Origin: Pipra filicauda
Taxonomy: Eukaryota > Chordata > Aves > Passeriformes > Pipridae
Length of the DNA: 64,000 bases
Reading direction: 5' to 3'
Assembly (NCBI RefSeq): GCF_003945595.2
Contig: NW_024104350.1
Location: 822,501 to 886,500, forward strand
The notes below the pieces were generated by a model. That model searched no databases, was not told where the DNA came from, and saw only the letters and a list, made by a program, of their open reading frames with translations. Shown here one piece after another: positions 1 through 13,969 of the stretch. Each line of letters begins with the position of its first letter. The first letter of the stretch is position 1. Made by a program: the position numbers and the translations under genes.

Positions 1-32
<32 letters not shown>
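1..32. repeat. Poly-A tract at window start
   Basis: The first 32 bases are all A. Because the window begins here, the true length and any attached element are unknown. Confidence 0.9.
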
Positions 33-34
<2 letters not shown>

Positions 35-1379
35 TGATCTCACTCAACCTCTAGGATTTAAAAAAATTTTTTTTAAGGTCGTGATACCCATTAATTACCA
101 ATCGATGGTAAAAATTTTATTTTTTGATTGTATGGTCTGGAGAACCCTTTCATAGAAGAAGGAATTTAACTTGCCTGGTCTGCAATACAAGCAGTGTGAA
201 GTGGTGGTTTTCTGCAGAAATAAGACATTTCTACAATGCATTTTAAACACATGCAAATACCATCTACAATTGACCGTGTGAAAATGTTTAAACGAAGAGA
301 CAAAAAGTACAATATTATATATTTAAAATAAATGAATGCAATCTTTCGAAAACCCCTAAAATATTAATTCAAAAAGTATTTTCTGAGAAATGGACAAAAA
401 ATCCTCAAGTTCGTAGAGAGAATGAATGTATGCAAGATAGTGAGGATAACAACAATACAACCCCTGAATGCCTCAAAGTCTTCACGATTTAAAAGGCATC
501 CCAATTTCCTCCAAAGGTGGTGGCATCTCTCCAGCCGTCCATGGCTAATTTTACAGGAAATGCAAAACGTTATTTAAATAGGACTGCACATTAAACTCCA
601 ACTATGCCTGATGTGGCTCTCAAAGTACAAACCTATCTCCCTCTCTATTTTAATTTTAAAGTAAGTTAGCAAACACTTCCTTCCTAATCCCTGGGGAATA
701 TCTGTATGGTGACACAAACGCACAAATTTATGACAGTAACATAAATGCTCCTCCGAAGTAATGTGCAACATTAAGTGAAATCGTTTCCTGGAAAGATATT
801 ATAGGTATCTATATTTTATTTGCCATCTTAAACATATCTGGGTTTTTATGACCTTATTTTTAAAATGTATTTCCTTTTTACATTTCCTGGTGCAAATGGA
901 CTGCATAAATAAGCAATGTGCTATGAGGCTTCAGACTAGCCGATAAACCCTTTCAATTTTCATGCCAGCTTCTTCTTTTGTAATTCAAATCTGGCTGAAA
1001 ACTGGCAGCTCTGAAAACTGAAACAAGCACTGCCACAAATACCTTGTAATGCTATCGACCTTGTCTGCCCATGCAGTGAGAAAGGGGGATGCATATGTGT
1101 CTGCAGTCATCCAGATAACACAACTCATTTTTTTGGGGGGATAACAGAAGCCAGACCCGGACTGCGCACCCAAAGCAGTCATTACCAAGCAGGCTGGAGA
1201 ATAAGTCTCTTCAAAATACATGGCGCATTTAAAAACCATATACAGGGCTCAGCCACTGCTTTCATTACCAATTTTAATTTAGCTCCTTCAGTTTGCTAGC
1301 CAGATAAACTCTTTAGTGCTGTTTTTTAATCTATTTGCCACATTTTATGTTTAAGATTATAGTAATATGGGACAGGAGA

Positions 1380-1640
1380 AGGAATCACTTTTGGAGGAAA
1401 TAAAGAAACAGATCCGCTTATCGGCGCCCATCAGAAAGTTCATTAATCAGCCGGGCTTTGTGCCCCCTAAATTGAAAGGTTAAATAATCCTCTCAGGAAT
1501 ATTTCTCGGCACCGCCGCCAATTGTCCGGAGAGAAGCTGCCATTCACCGCGCTCGGGATCGGTGACAGGGTATTTTACCACCGTTTGGGCCCCAAACAAT
1601 GACGGACAAATGGCCTGGCTCACAAAGAAACCTTTTAGTA
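1380..1640. promoter_or_regulatory. Candidate conserved non-coding element
   Basis: A unique block with retained CpGs (TCCGCTTATCGGCGCCCATC, CTCGGCACCGCCGCCAATTG, CACCGCGCTCGGGATCGG) set in AT-rich DNA, without repeat features or a credible ORF. CpG retention in an intron is compatible with constraint, but no alignment was available, so this is only a candidate. Confidence 0.25.
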
Positions 1641-1671
1641 CACGGATGGAGAAAGGACCACAAGCTTTGAA

Positions 1672-1750
1672 GTGGGGTGGGGGAGGTGGGGAGAGGCCTT
1701 GGAGAAGGAGGAGGAGGAAGAGGAGGAGGAGGAGGAGAAGGAGGTGGAGA
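1672..1750. repeat. GGA-rich purine tract
   Basis: G- and A-only tract with (GGA)n core at about 1701-1748, interrupted by AAG units. It creates long proline/serine- or arginine-rich open stretches on both strands that should not be read as genes. Confidence 0.9.
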
Positions 1751-1810
1751 CTCGTGCACTGGGACACGTATATTTTATTTGAATGTGTATTAGGGGACCA
1801 GCCAAACATT

Positions 1811-1843
1811 TTTATATATATATGTATATATATATATATATTT
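1811..1843. repeat. TA dinucleotide repeat
   Basis: Alternating TA run with one TG interruption, just downstream of the GGA tract. Confidence 0.9.
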
Positions 1844-3640
1844 ATGTCTATAAGTGCCTGGGCACAGCACTGTGCACACACATGCACGCTAAGCGTATGC
1901 ATACTTACACATACATTTATACATTAATCTGAACACAAACATTTGCAAAGCCTGTAAAATTGGAAGATGAACAGAACTAAAGCATGGTTATATTTATTAG
2001 CTAATACACCAGGGAGCCCAACAAACCCCAAGGTTTTAATTTTTACTGTCATTCTGGATGATTTACAGCTTCCTTTCTCTCTCTTTAACCTTCACGTTGT
2101 CTGCTGATCGCCCCTCACCGTCGGACGCAAAAGGAGGAAGTACAACATCTGAAATAACTTTCTTATGGGAGCATTCTTAATACATACTTCTTGATAAATA
2201 TATTCTTAATAAATATTTACTTTGAAGTGATTTCTGATCACAGCTAAAATGAAAGAAAACATGGAAAAAAATTGTAGTGCTCCTGGAGGACACAAGATGC
2301 CAGGCGAGCAGTGCCTCAGTTTGCGAGAAGTGAGTTTTGGGGCATGTTCTAAATAGACAATAATTAAACATTTCCCTTTAAACTGATGAGCTCTTTAGAC
2401 TGCAGCATCCTTTACCAACTGACAATTTTGCAGAAGCACTTTCCTTACATTACCAAGATGCCAACTGCATGTGTTAATGTTTATCCATCTCCTTATTATT
2501 TATATGTATTCTCCATTAAAGACCATCATCTGTATTCACCATTGCCATAATTATTTGTACCTAGCTTTATGACGAGTGACATTCATCCCGAATATGTCCT
2601 CGCAGAAACACTTGACAGCCTGTATACAACCACTGATGAACAAAAGCTTCTCCACATTCTTCTTGCACATCTGTTTTTTAAAATTCTTTTCAATTCCTTA
2701 AAGTTTTCACTTTAATATGACTTGGTACTTCCTGAATAGTCTACAACATCTAAAAATGGATCAAAGCATTTCAGATTTCTGCTCTCTCACACGATAGAAA
2801 TACGCTGTTTTCTCCATGCGAACTTTTGAGTATCTCAGTGCTGTAATTTTTTCAGTCTTTCCCTCTTCATGCCACCATCAGAAAATCAGAATTAATTTAA
2901 CCAGTGTCTCATCTGCCATCAACAGTGCAGACAGAAACTGGGCATCTCATGCAAATCCGGTGCAATTAATTTTAAAGGAGAAGAGATTTCAGGGTTATCG
3001 CATACTCCACAGAAAGCCTACAGTGCCTGTGCTCCTGCATGGGTGTTCACCACCCCTTCTTTTAAGTGCCAAAGGAAGTTACAAAAATCCTTTAGAAACA
3101 GAATTAACTGCACAGTCAAGAAACAACACAAAACTAATTTCTGTTGGTTATAAGATGAGCAATGACTACAGGTGCAGAAACTGCAAATTTGAGGAGAGGA
3201 AAAAGAAAAAAGGAAAAAAAAAAAGACAAGGAGCTTTTGGACTTGACTGTGGGGAAGTCTGAACCAGGAAGTGACCATCCTTCCCTTATGAATTTCTCAC
3301 TTGCTATGACGTAAAATCAGTACCTCTTCCTCACCATCCCATACTGGCAAACACCGTACCATGGAGGCACCAAGTAGGGACCAGGGGAAGGGGCCTCGTC
3401 AGCATAATCATGGATTGGGGTGCCAATTCCATCACAGGGATGGCTGTTGATGTCCATTCCATTATGGAGGGGGGGCTGTCTGTGCCCATTTCTGAGTTCC
3501 ACCAACTGTTGGGGTATGTTTATCAAATGTTAATTTAACCCAAATTTGACATTGAAAAATGAGTCAAAACCAGAGGCCCAACTTCACTCCCCAGTAGCCA
3601 GAAGTTCCGTGAGACGTCTCCTGTGGCCCTCCGTGGGTGC

Positions 3641-3679
3641 CACCGTGTGTGTTCACACACCGTGTGTTCACACACGGTG
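3641..3679. repeat. CA/TG inverted repeat with internal tandem copy
   Basis: CACCGTGTGTG at 3641-3651 is the exact reverse complement of CACACACGGTG at 3669-3679. The 17-nt loop contains a second near-palindrome around CACACCGTGTG. Confidence 0.85.
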
Positions 3680-6600
3680 CACCTCACCCACACCTCTGAG
3701 GCTTCTCAGCGAGAACCTGCTTACGGCTCTCAGTTCCTCATCACTTTATGTGGGCCCTCGGTTCCTTTTAATTCCCTTTATGCTCGATTCTTCAACATTT
3801 GAAATCAAAATCAGGATAATTCTGTCACGGGGATAGTAACTTTTCTATACACATGACAGGACCTAACAAGATGTATTAATATCATTGACATGATAGACCC
3901 TCTTGGAATTAAATCAGTGAATATTTTTAGGGAATCCTAAGCCGTAGATTATTAACATGATCGAGCATAACTTGAGGAAGTTACTGTCTCACTGGCAGGA
4001 GCTCTGGGCTGCTCTGACATACGAATCACTGGCAGGATAAACCACACAGTGCAAACAGATTTAGTGACATTTTACATATTTTCCATTTTGCAATACAAAA
4101 ATATACCAAAATCCTTTTTTATGTTACCTATGTGCAAGTGTGATTTTTTTACATCTTAAAATGTCTGCTAGATCACAGATGATGTTTCCTATGGAATTTT
4201 GAAACCAGCTCTAAGTTCTACTAAAACTTAAAAAAGTAATCTTCATAGCAAGTTTGGAGGAGTAATTTTCAGAATATAGGAACTTTGAGTATTTATACGT
4301 GGCATTGACTGCAGAAAGAGGGCACAGAAAAACACGATTTTTTTTTCTTAAACATTTTTAAAATGCATTGGAAACCTCATTTTAGCTTGAAAATTCTATC
4401 TTCCTTATTTACACGGTTAATACTTGAAATAGTAAAAATGATTTAAATACTTGTGTAGATTCACCTTTTCAAACTAAAGGAAAGAGAGGTGAAACTTTTC
4501 TGCCAGATTTGTAAGCATTAAAGAAAAGATCATCTTAATCCTTTCCCTTAAAAGAACTGTAGTTGAGTATATGGAGGGGAGATATTTTAGCAGCAAAGCT
4601 TCCCTGACTATCCTGTTTGATTAATTAACCCCTCACCCAACAGCTTTGGTGAATTACAAAAATAACCCAAACCTTGCTGGTTTTAGGGTGTGCTGGGCTG
4701 GAGGGACACATGTCACCAAATGTCACATACTGCACAAACAGTGTCCCAGGCACGCAGGGGGCAGACAACCAGATTTAAAATATTAAAATATATTGATTTC
4801 CATCTCCTGCTCTTCTCCCTTTCCCTTTCAGAGGCAGACCCAAAAGACATTGCTTTTGCAGCAAATGCGGTTCCTGACACCACATGAACGCACCGCAGTA
4901 AGGGTTCTCTAAGGGATGCTGCTCTCCCAGCTAAACACCCCAACAACGTTACTTGGAACCCCAAAATCAGGGAAATGGGAATTACTTCATTCAGCTTTCT
5001 ATTCAACTCCCTCCCTACTCCCAGACTGTTTCCAGAAACATACCTAAATGCAATTTTTTGGTCAAGATGTAATTGGTCTTTAACACTCAAATTAAAAGCA
5101 CTTTTTATTTTGTTTTCTGGGGAAGAACTGGGGAAGAGCACAGGACAGATAGAGGTCAGAGAGAGCAAGACACTTCCCACCATGGTTAATACACGATGCA
5201 GGTAAGTAGCAGTTGAGGCTGTGCTGCTGGAAGGTCCTGCATCCCACTAAAAATGCCTGCTTGAGTCCTTGCAGGACATGTTACATAATTATGTAAGGTT
5301 ACTAAAGCTACTTCTTTTCCTTGTGATATTTTAAACACAGCTTCCAAGTAAAAATTGAGAAAGAACCCTTAGCTAGCATGCTTTTGTACCAAAAGCTACA
5401 GCATGTGCTTTGAATTCATAAAATTAGCATTTGTTTCAAGACCTGAAACTCTCTTTGTTTTCTGTGAAAAAAAAAAAAGCTATCAGAAAGGTATGCTGCC
5501 TTTTGTGAAATGTGATTTCTTTGCAATAGGAAAAGATTTGGGGTTGAGGTTTCTCAAAAAATAAGTGAGACTCGAAAGAGAACGGTAACAGAGGGCAAAA
5601 TACAACTAGTAGGGGAAAATAAACATTTTGTGTAGTAAAATCCTCCTGCCCAGCATGCCGACCCCCTCTGACATGCTGGTTTTCTCCAGGACAGCTGTGC
5701 TGGGCGGACAGCATGGCAGGAGCATCTCTGACACTGAAAACCACTTGCAAACAGGCCCAAGCTTGGACAATGCAAACTGATGGTTTAAAATCAAAATATC
5801 TGCCTGTTGCTGGCCAAGCTCTGCCCCTTCTCCTCCCCCAGCTAATGAGGTGAGCACCTTCTCTGAGGGCAGGAAATACTCGTGAACCCAAGTACCTCTA
5901 AGCAGGTGTGGGGACAATGTCGTGCTCCATGCATTTGTCTCTCCCCAAACCCCACAAGAACCAGAGTCATCTTTACCCTAAATCCATATCCCTGCGAATT
6001 CTGGGTTGCCTTCCCTGTAAAATATCCTGCTGAATGGATACTGAAGCGTTGTCACGTGAGGGGCCGCCCTGGGATTCTGAAATATGAGAAATACACGGCC
6101 TGTCTCATAAACGAGGTGGTGTTTTTACCAGTTACTAGAAATAGCCTTAAAACAGCTGGAGAGGAATTGGCCAGGTGCTAGAAGCATTCTAGAGGAGTGC
6201 ACTGATCCCACAGTCCCTGGCCTCGTGTCATGCCATGGTCAGCAGAGTCCTGCAGCCGTGTCACGGCCAGGGCTGCAGGGAAGCCAGGGATTAACCTCCT
6301 ACCGAAAATACTGCTAAATCCATCCCTTCCCTCACCTAAAAAAACACCCCCCTCTGAAAACCAAATGCGCTCTCTCTCTCTCAAGCTTATACATTTTTTT
6401 GTCAGAGTTGTAGTAATTTAAATTTTCTGTTTCTGAAAGTCATACCTTAAATAATTGACTTTCTGGGACATGACTTATATTTTTATTTCAGGAAAAAAGT
6501 GGCAGGCCACAAGGAATTTTAATAATCCACACAAAGAAATCTGAGCGCAAAATTTAAACACAAAAGATGCATTGTCCCTTCATGTCCTTTACACACAGGG

Positions 6601-7419
6601 GCCAAACCAGTCAGTTCCTGGTTCACCTTCCTTTATGTAAGTGGATTAAAAGTAAGATTAACAAACTGTCAAAAAGAGTGTTAAATGATAGCTTCTGCTA
6701 GTTAAAAATTCTGATGGTTCTAAAACTCTGTTGGTGGCCATCTTGGCCTGGGAGCTTTCACACAGATGAGACTGGTGAAGGCAGGGCATGGGGTATGGAG
6801 AGGCACTGAGGCAGGAAGGGGTTATTAAAAATGAGTAATCCCTACAGAAAGAAAACACCTAGGCCCAGCAGGATCCATGTTTTAACACACACATCAACAC
6901 TGAGAAACACATCAGGAAAATAAAACCCCTGCTCTGCCTATTTTAGGGACAGAATTTCTTTACTCAGTTGTTTTTTACCGAGGAAGATTCTAACACTTTC
7001 AAAGTTCATTCCTGGGGTATCCACATCCTGCTTCTAAGACAGACTGGTCATGTCCATTCCTGTATGGCACAAACTGCCCTGACAATGCAAATGTGGTGAG
7101 ATCCTTTTCCATCTGACACCAACACACGCTGAGGGAGCCCTGTGCACCTCCCCTGGATGCCCCCAGCACTGCCGAGGAGTCTGAGCTGCACCGAGGGGAT
7201 CACGGCACAAGTGCAGCTTCAGGCCCGGAGCAAAACAGGTTCACTATGCACTGAAAATAAATAAATGCCCTCCTCTTCTCTCTGCTGAGTCACCTGCTGG
7301 GAGGAAATGCGGCCGCTCGCAGCAGCTTCATGGGGTCGCTCGGCCAGGGGTGACCACAGGGTGACCACGGGATGAGACCCACCCCACAGAGCTCCCTGGA
7401 AGGCCAGCCCGGAGTGGCA

Positions 7420-7495
7420 GGACACTGGCACCAGGACAGTGGCACCAGGACAGTGGCACCGACAGGACACTGGCACCAGGACACTGGCACCGACA
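7420..7495. repeat. Minisatellite, 14/17-bp units
   Basis: Five head-to-tail units: GGACACTGGCACCA, GGACAGTGGCACCA, a 17-nt GGACAGTGGCACCGACA, GGACACTGGCACCA and a 17-nt GGACACTGGCACCGACA. The extra GACA marks alternate units. Overlapping open frames here on both strands are by-products of the repeat. Confidence 0.92.
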
Positions 7496-10400
7496 GCAGC
7501 GGGGAGAAGGGCTGTCCCCACAGGACCTGTGCTGGACCCCCAGCTTTGCCCCTCCACTGCATGACCTGCCAAGGACAGAGCTGCCACTGGGCACGTAGCG
7601 AGGTGAACGGGCAGCAGGTCAATCTTGGAGGGCAAGTGCATTTTTTTAAGAATAAACTGCAAAACTGTACCAAAAAAATGAAAATCGTGGAGTGCCGCCT
7701 TCTCACAAGTTTTTCCACTGACTTTTTTAGGGTTATTTAGGGTTTATCTTTTTTGTTTGTAGTAAGAGGGCTATAACCTGGCCTGAACTCAAAATAAATA
7801 ATAAATGTCTCTACTTTTATAACTGAAATTTGAAACGACAAGAAAGAGCCAAGTGCTCTGAGGGTGAAAAAGCACCCCTGTATCTTCAGTGTGGAGAGGG
7901 GATGTGATGGCATGTCCTGTGGAAAGAAACCAACTTCACCCACTTATAAAGTTCTGATTATCACAGAGCCCTTAGACTTAAGTTTCATTGAATACCATAT
8001 GATAATATTTTTTTCCCATCAAAAGGCAAATTAAAATATTCCAGTTATAATCCTTTTTGCCATTTCTTTTTAAGATTCCTTGTTCTGGGAGTCTGTTTTT
8101 GGTTGGAATAAGACATTTCTGTTCACACAACAAATTATTCGTAATGTGCCCAAATGTGTCACCACGGCGGCCAACGTCAACAAACCCCACCACCACCCCC
8201 AGGAGCAGAATGGGTTTGTTATTGAGTCATTGTTCCAGTCCCCCCAAGCACCATGCAGGGGCTCTGAGGAGTCAATAGATGGCAGTCCATCTCCTAGGAA
8301 AGCGCTGGAAAATGAGTAAAATAACCAAAAGCCTCACAAAAGAGAGAGGTGGAAGGCCATGTGGTTCTTCACCAGCATTCACAGTAATTAACTAAGAATA
8401 CTTTAGAGAATGTGAAACATTTGGACAAACTGTGGTGGTCATTTGTGAGTGATGCCAAAAAAAATGGTGTTTTATCACAAAACCTGACGCCTGGGTTGAT
8501 CTGCACTAGATGGACCTGCGTGAGGGACGGTCACCACCAATTTATGAAAACCAGTTTAAATCTAGTGGTTGTATCCATGGCTGAAGTGCAGGAAAAGCTT
8601 CCCGTGGTCCCCAAGGACCGGGCAGCCTCCGTGTGCAACAGCACAACAACACTTTCATTTTAAACTTCTCTTATTTTCCCCTAAGCTGTTATCCTGTTTC
8701 TCCTGAAATATCTGTTCTAAGCTAGGAAAATTGTACGCTAATTTCAAAGTGAAATATTAATATGCTGATATTAGAGTTAAAAAATCATGGCTTTTTGTTA
8801 TGATCCTGTAAATATATATAATATATAAAAAACATGCATTATTCTAACACAGAAGTTTTGATTCTTGCCAGAACATTATTTACTTCTGTACTGCTTTGGA
8901 TGCAAAAGAGAATATTTAAAGGGAGTAATGAAAGCCAGGACTCACACTTCTAAACAATTCAGATAATGGAGTTTCTTTCAATTTACTTATTGTAAATATT
9001 GAGCATGTCTTTTACCACACAATTTTTTAAATTCCAGGCTTAATCTGACTGCTAATGTAACTTTGAGCCAATGGGACTTTTCTCATGCAAAAAATGGAGG
9101 TGTGTAAAGCATTTCCCACATGTCAGAAATGTGGATTTTTTTCAGATAATCTGCAGTTCACTGAAAAATAAAAAAAATATTTATCAGAAGCTACAGTCTG
9201 ACTTGATACCAATTAATCTTTGCATGCCCATATTTGACCACATTCTAAAATGCTCTTAAAATGAACCATGAATTTCAAAATGTTTTTAATAATACACTCA
9301 TATTTGTAACCACTAATTTTCTAACAAGAGCTTTTTCTGACATACATTTTTTAGCTTTATACTAAATTAAATGTAAACCCTGAATGCTTACTACAAAATC
9401 CACAGCAAAAATTTTCTATCTCAAGATACCTCAAAATCTGGCCTAGTAACAACTTGGTCAGATTTAAGCTAGTCCACACTTTTTTTACAGAAATAAGTAT
9501 TTTCTGAGTGTTGATGGCAACTCACTTTTTGAGGAATTTTCAATGGTAGGTGAGACTAAAATTAAATTAAATCTTCTATCTCAGTAAAAACCAAAACATA
9601 AGATATTACTGCACCAAACATACCTATCAGATTATTAAGTTCCAAGTATCATAAACATTTCAGAAATTGTTCTTACATGCACCCTCAGGGATTATAATGA
9701 AAGAAAGCATTTACCTTTTTCCTTCATCCAGTTTTAAAACAGCAAACAAAAATATTCAGTGAATGCACCTTTTGCTCATGCTTTTTTTAAAAAAAAAACA
9801 ACCAACAACAAAAAGTCTTTACCAATTCTGTTTAAAAGTAAATTCTCAGGAAGGGTGGACGATTTCCAGAGCAGATCTTTGTGTTAAAAGTCTTTATGCA
9901 CAAAACACAAGTGTGAGGTTTTAAGTGCAGATTTCTCCTATTCATTGAATTTAGAAGCAAAAAAGCAGAAAAAAGAGCATTCCACTGCCATGAAGAGGTG
10001 GAGGAACAAATTATAAAGCACATCCCATCTACTGCTTCAGAGAAAAAGTGAAAGACCCGAAAGAAAAGTAATGGAGAAACTTTTCTACTTTGTTTTGAGC
10101 AGAGCGTGGGGTTTAATTATCTGTAACAGCGAAATACGTGTGAGGCCGATCTGGGGAGCGACGACAGAAAAGCTTCAGAGGGACACCAAAACCCTGATCT
10201 TTAAAGGGGTTTTTATGTATGACAGTTTTAGAAAATAACATATTCAAAACCTGTGACACCAATCCATGGAATATTTTCTTAACTGAGTAAATATCGTAAC
10301 AGGTTTCAATATTAGCCAAATTTGTATGCATTTTGTTTATTTTTATCTCTATTTTACATAGGAGGAAAAATCTTAAGTAATACACTGGTACAGTTCACAA

Positions 10401-10918
10401 AGTTGTATTTTCTTGTTTCAGAGATTTAACATCAACTAATGCAGGCCAAAGAAGCAGTCATAGCTATATTCTGACCAATTATAAATTATCTGCAAAAGTT
10501 TGAGTTTATTTGCTCAAATTGCCATCTCCACTCTAACTGAGATTTATTTTACTAGTTTAAGAAGAAAGTTTTGTCACACAGAGTGATTAATTACCAGCAT
10601 CTGGGATATCTGAGATGGGATTATTGCTCCTGCTATGCATCCCAACTTAAAATTTAACCCTCTTTCTATGTGTAGATGTGGTCATTGAGAGGAGAAAAGC
10701 AAGGCACTCATTTGATTATTACAGTATTAAAAAAAATCAGAATTCCAGAGATGTTTAAAAAATAGTGACAGTGTTTCCTTGCCTTCTTCAGTTCAAAAAC
10801 TCTTCTGATGTTTATTATCTTCTCACAGAAGATGCTTGTCTATATTTTATGGTCAGCAGTTCACAGAGGAGTAAATAGGTTGGGTGTAGAAGAAAATAAA
10901 AAAGGTGTTTCTACTTAC

Positions 10919-10954
10919 TGTTAGGTGATACTGCCTCCATATTTCTGGGCAAGC
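10919..10954 (-). CDS. ZCCHC7: ZCCHC7 microexon completing zinc knuckle 4 (36 nt)
   Basis: This 36-nt exon is flanked on the minus strand by the acceptor ATTTTCCAG and the donor ACA|GTAAGT. It encodes ACPEIWRQYHLT in phase 0-0. The Cys at residue 2 supplies the final ligand of knuckle 4 begun in the previous exon, giving C-x2-C-x4-H-x4-C across the splice junction. The EIWRQYHLT motif is almost invariant in vertebrate ZCCHC7, so the call is firm despite the size. The following exon (TKPG-rich linker, last knuckle and basic tail) was not found between here and position 1. Confidence 0.93.
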
Positions 10955-13900
10955 CTGGAAAATAAAAATATTGATCAGCTAGGAGCATGAAACAAGGTGC
11001 TTTACAGCCTGTTGGTTTTGGCATAACACAGTATCCACTGGTGTCGGTCACAGGAAAATAAGAAGCTTAACTGAAAGGGTCTGCATTTCAGCTTCAAAAA
11101 CCTGGCTAGACAGTTTAATTGAATTTTACACTGGTTTAACACACTCCCTGCCATTGTCAGAAAGCCAGTAACAGTTTTCTCTCTGCCCTTCTTCTCCGAG
11201 GGGCAGAAGTTTGTGAGAGCAGTGTGTCTGTGACTGTAGGGTGCATTAATGCTGCAAAACAAACAGGGGCAGATTTAAATTCTACATTTCTGACATTTTA
11301 AATTTACATAATGCTCTGGAAATTAAATCACAAGGTGCCTTCCTTTCATGTAGGAACAGAAATATTTTATCTTTTTTGTACATATCTCTTTCCTAATCAA
11401 AATATAATTGTTACATGTAATAATCCTCAGCAACCTCGTGTCAGATGAGTTGTAAACAAGAACCATAACAGATTGCTTTAATGTTTCTATTTTTACAATG
11501 GCTTGCTTGCCTTTTTTTTAAATTTTTTTTTTAAAATTGCCAGACTCTCACATCAAATCCTAAGTAAAAAAAAAAATCACACATTAAATCCTTTTGTAAA
11601 AAAAAATTTTCAGAGCAGGTTTTTCAGTCATAGCAGTGACACAATAGATCTGAGGGACACATGAGAGACAGGAAAAAGGGAAATGTGGATCTTTAAACAA
11701 AATCAGAATGTGTTGCTGGTCACTGAGGCTGAGGTCACTCTCTCAGGGGTTCTTAATGCTTTTACAAAATGTACAAAATTTCTGATGGCCCCCGAGCCAC
11801 AGACAGACATGGAAATAGTGTCACTTTTTGTCATTTCGGCATATAGTTACTGCAGTGGAGAGCTTTCACTTCTGTTTAGAACATTTACTCTCTTATTAAA
11901 ACTGCTCCTTAGTGATTTAAACAATTAGCAATTTGGTTTGTCAAGCTCTAGTTTCAGTATTTTAAGAAGAAATATGAGTTATTCCATGGCTTCTCCATAA
12001 CATGCTGCAGCTGCAATTTCAAACGTTTGAAGCCTCACGACTACTCACAAAGGAGTACTATTAACATTTCTTTACATTTCAAATAAATTTTTTGCTCACG
12101 TCTAAATTCCTGCCTTCTTTTATTCTGATGGAGCGCGTTAATTAAAAAGACCCCACACTTTAACCAGTATCTCTCAAAATAAAATCCAAGTTTTCACCAG
12201 TCCCCCTATGGCACATACTGCGTGTTTTTCCCGCATGTGATGGAAATGATATTATTTATTATTCATTCCACCAGTAACACAATTTTCTGCAGAAAAATCT
12301 ACAATCTGTTCTGTGTAATGGTTCGACATTTCTCCTCTTACTCAAATAACGCGTGTAAATATTTGAGTTTTATATTAATGTTTCTATAAAGGAAATGTGC
12401 GAAGGATATCACATTCCTCAGTGAGGATCTGATGGTTTGAACACAATCGAGCTCTTTTTGAGTGCAAACAAAAGGATCGTCCTCCTTCCCTAACTTACAC
12501 AGGGTTCAGAGGTGCGACACATAAACACTCTCTAACCTGTAAAATACTGTACCAGACACCTCAGCATCTCCCGCAGACCTGAAGAGGCTTAAGCTGTGCC
12601 GGAGAGCTGTGCTGGTCTGGCTCAGGGGTAGCAGGCATTTATTTATACATTAGTTCTGGACAGTTTTTGATTACCACAGTGTGCCCAGGCTAATATGGTT
12701 GAAAAATCGCAATCAACGAGTTGTCCTATACTGGCAAAATGCCACTCTGTGGTATGACCTTTACTCACATGACAGCTATTTAATAATCCTCATAATAATA
12801 AAAATTACTTTGTTTTTGAATAGTCATTTGGTTGGCTATTTTTTTCAATCTGGACACAATGACGTCACTTTGAGTGAAAATCTGTAACTCAGAGTGGGAA
12901 CCACAGTTGGCAGAGCTCTTGCTAAAACTCTGGGAGAGGTGCAGTCCTGGTGCCTCTGTGGTGCTGTCCAGTGGTGGGGTTTATCCTTAAGGATGATTTA
13001 AAGGGGTGGGAAAACAAAAGAGAGTCAAGGAAGAAGATGGTGATGAGGGAAGATTGTCTAAGCATATCCCTTCATTCAGATGGTGACTTGGGGTAATACT
13101 GCTCACCATTAAGAAGTTGGGTACAATAGCTGAGGAGGGGCGACTATTAAACAATGGCTTTTTAGAGGTGATGCTTTTAACCTGCTACCTCCTATCAGCT
13201 CACGGTTATTGTCTGCATCTTCTATCGTGGAATGACAAAAAGTATAATTAACAATTACTACCAAATACTGGCTCCTCAAATGAAGCGAGAGGGTTTGCTA
13301 TGGAAGAGACCATAGCCAAACAAAACTGCTGCCAAACCTGTGATCTTCCTTATTTATTTGGAAGAACTTAGCCATGAACAGCCCTCGTTTAAAGAAAAGC
13401 CCTTGCACTACACAGCTACTATTGGTAGTGTGATGAAGTACATTAAAATAAAATTGCATTTATTTCCTGCCCCAGTGGTCTGACCCTACTTGCACGTAGA
13501 TGTACCAGCACAAAAAGTGCCTACTCCTGAGGGCAGTGCCAGTGCCACTGCGCGGCTGCTGCATGCACAGGCAAGGGGCACGTCCCCCCACCTGCCCACA
13601 CCTTTGGCCACGCAAGCACTGGGCCACTATTTCCACAAATCCATGCCACCTTTGCCTCGGACCATGTCCAGTCAGCGTGGATGGGTGGCTGACCCAGCGC
13701 TGGGTGCCACACCGGGCAAATCAGGGCTGAGTGATGCATGTTTTGACCCGTACTGAATTTTATCAGGTGCTAATTATTGTTTTACCAGAACAACAGCTTA
13801 ATGCATCTGTTATTTAATTCCCACTTCCCTATTCTCCAATGTGAACATCAAAGAAAATAAAACACTCAATCTCAAACAGCCCCTGACAGCAGACCGGGAC

Positions 13901-13969
13901 TTGAGTGCTCAATAGACGAAGCCCTTGCCACCAGTTCTCATATTTCCACAACAATGAACAAACACAAAA

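Larger units (their letters stand above)
1..10918 (-). other. Intron downstream of the ZCCHC7 microexon
   Basis: About 10.9 kb with no exon I can support. It starts at position 1 with a run of 32 A. It holds a GGA-rich purine tract and TA repeat near 1.67-1.84 kb, a hairpin-forming CA/TG inverted repeat near 3.65 kb, a GC-rich minisatellite near 7.45 kb and otherwise AT-rich unique-looking DNA. I looked for the next ZCCHC7 exon on the minus strand and did not find it, so the intron probably extends past the left edge. Confidence 0.7.

Noticed and set aside
1480..1927. ORFs with poly-Leu, poly-Pro or poly-Arg stretches
   Set aside because: Translations of the GGA tract and TA repeat.
7219..7740. 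Overlapping ORFs on both strands near 7.4 kb
   Set aside because: Produced by the 14/17-bp minisatellite and GC-rich flank; no domain seen.
1..10900. Next downstream ZCCHC7 exon (TKPG linker and last knuckle)
   Set aside because: Searched for by motif on the minus strand and not found; probably beyond the left edge.
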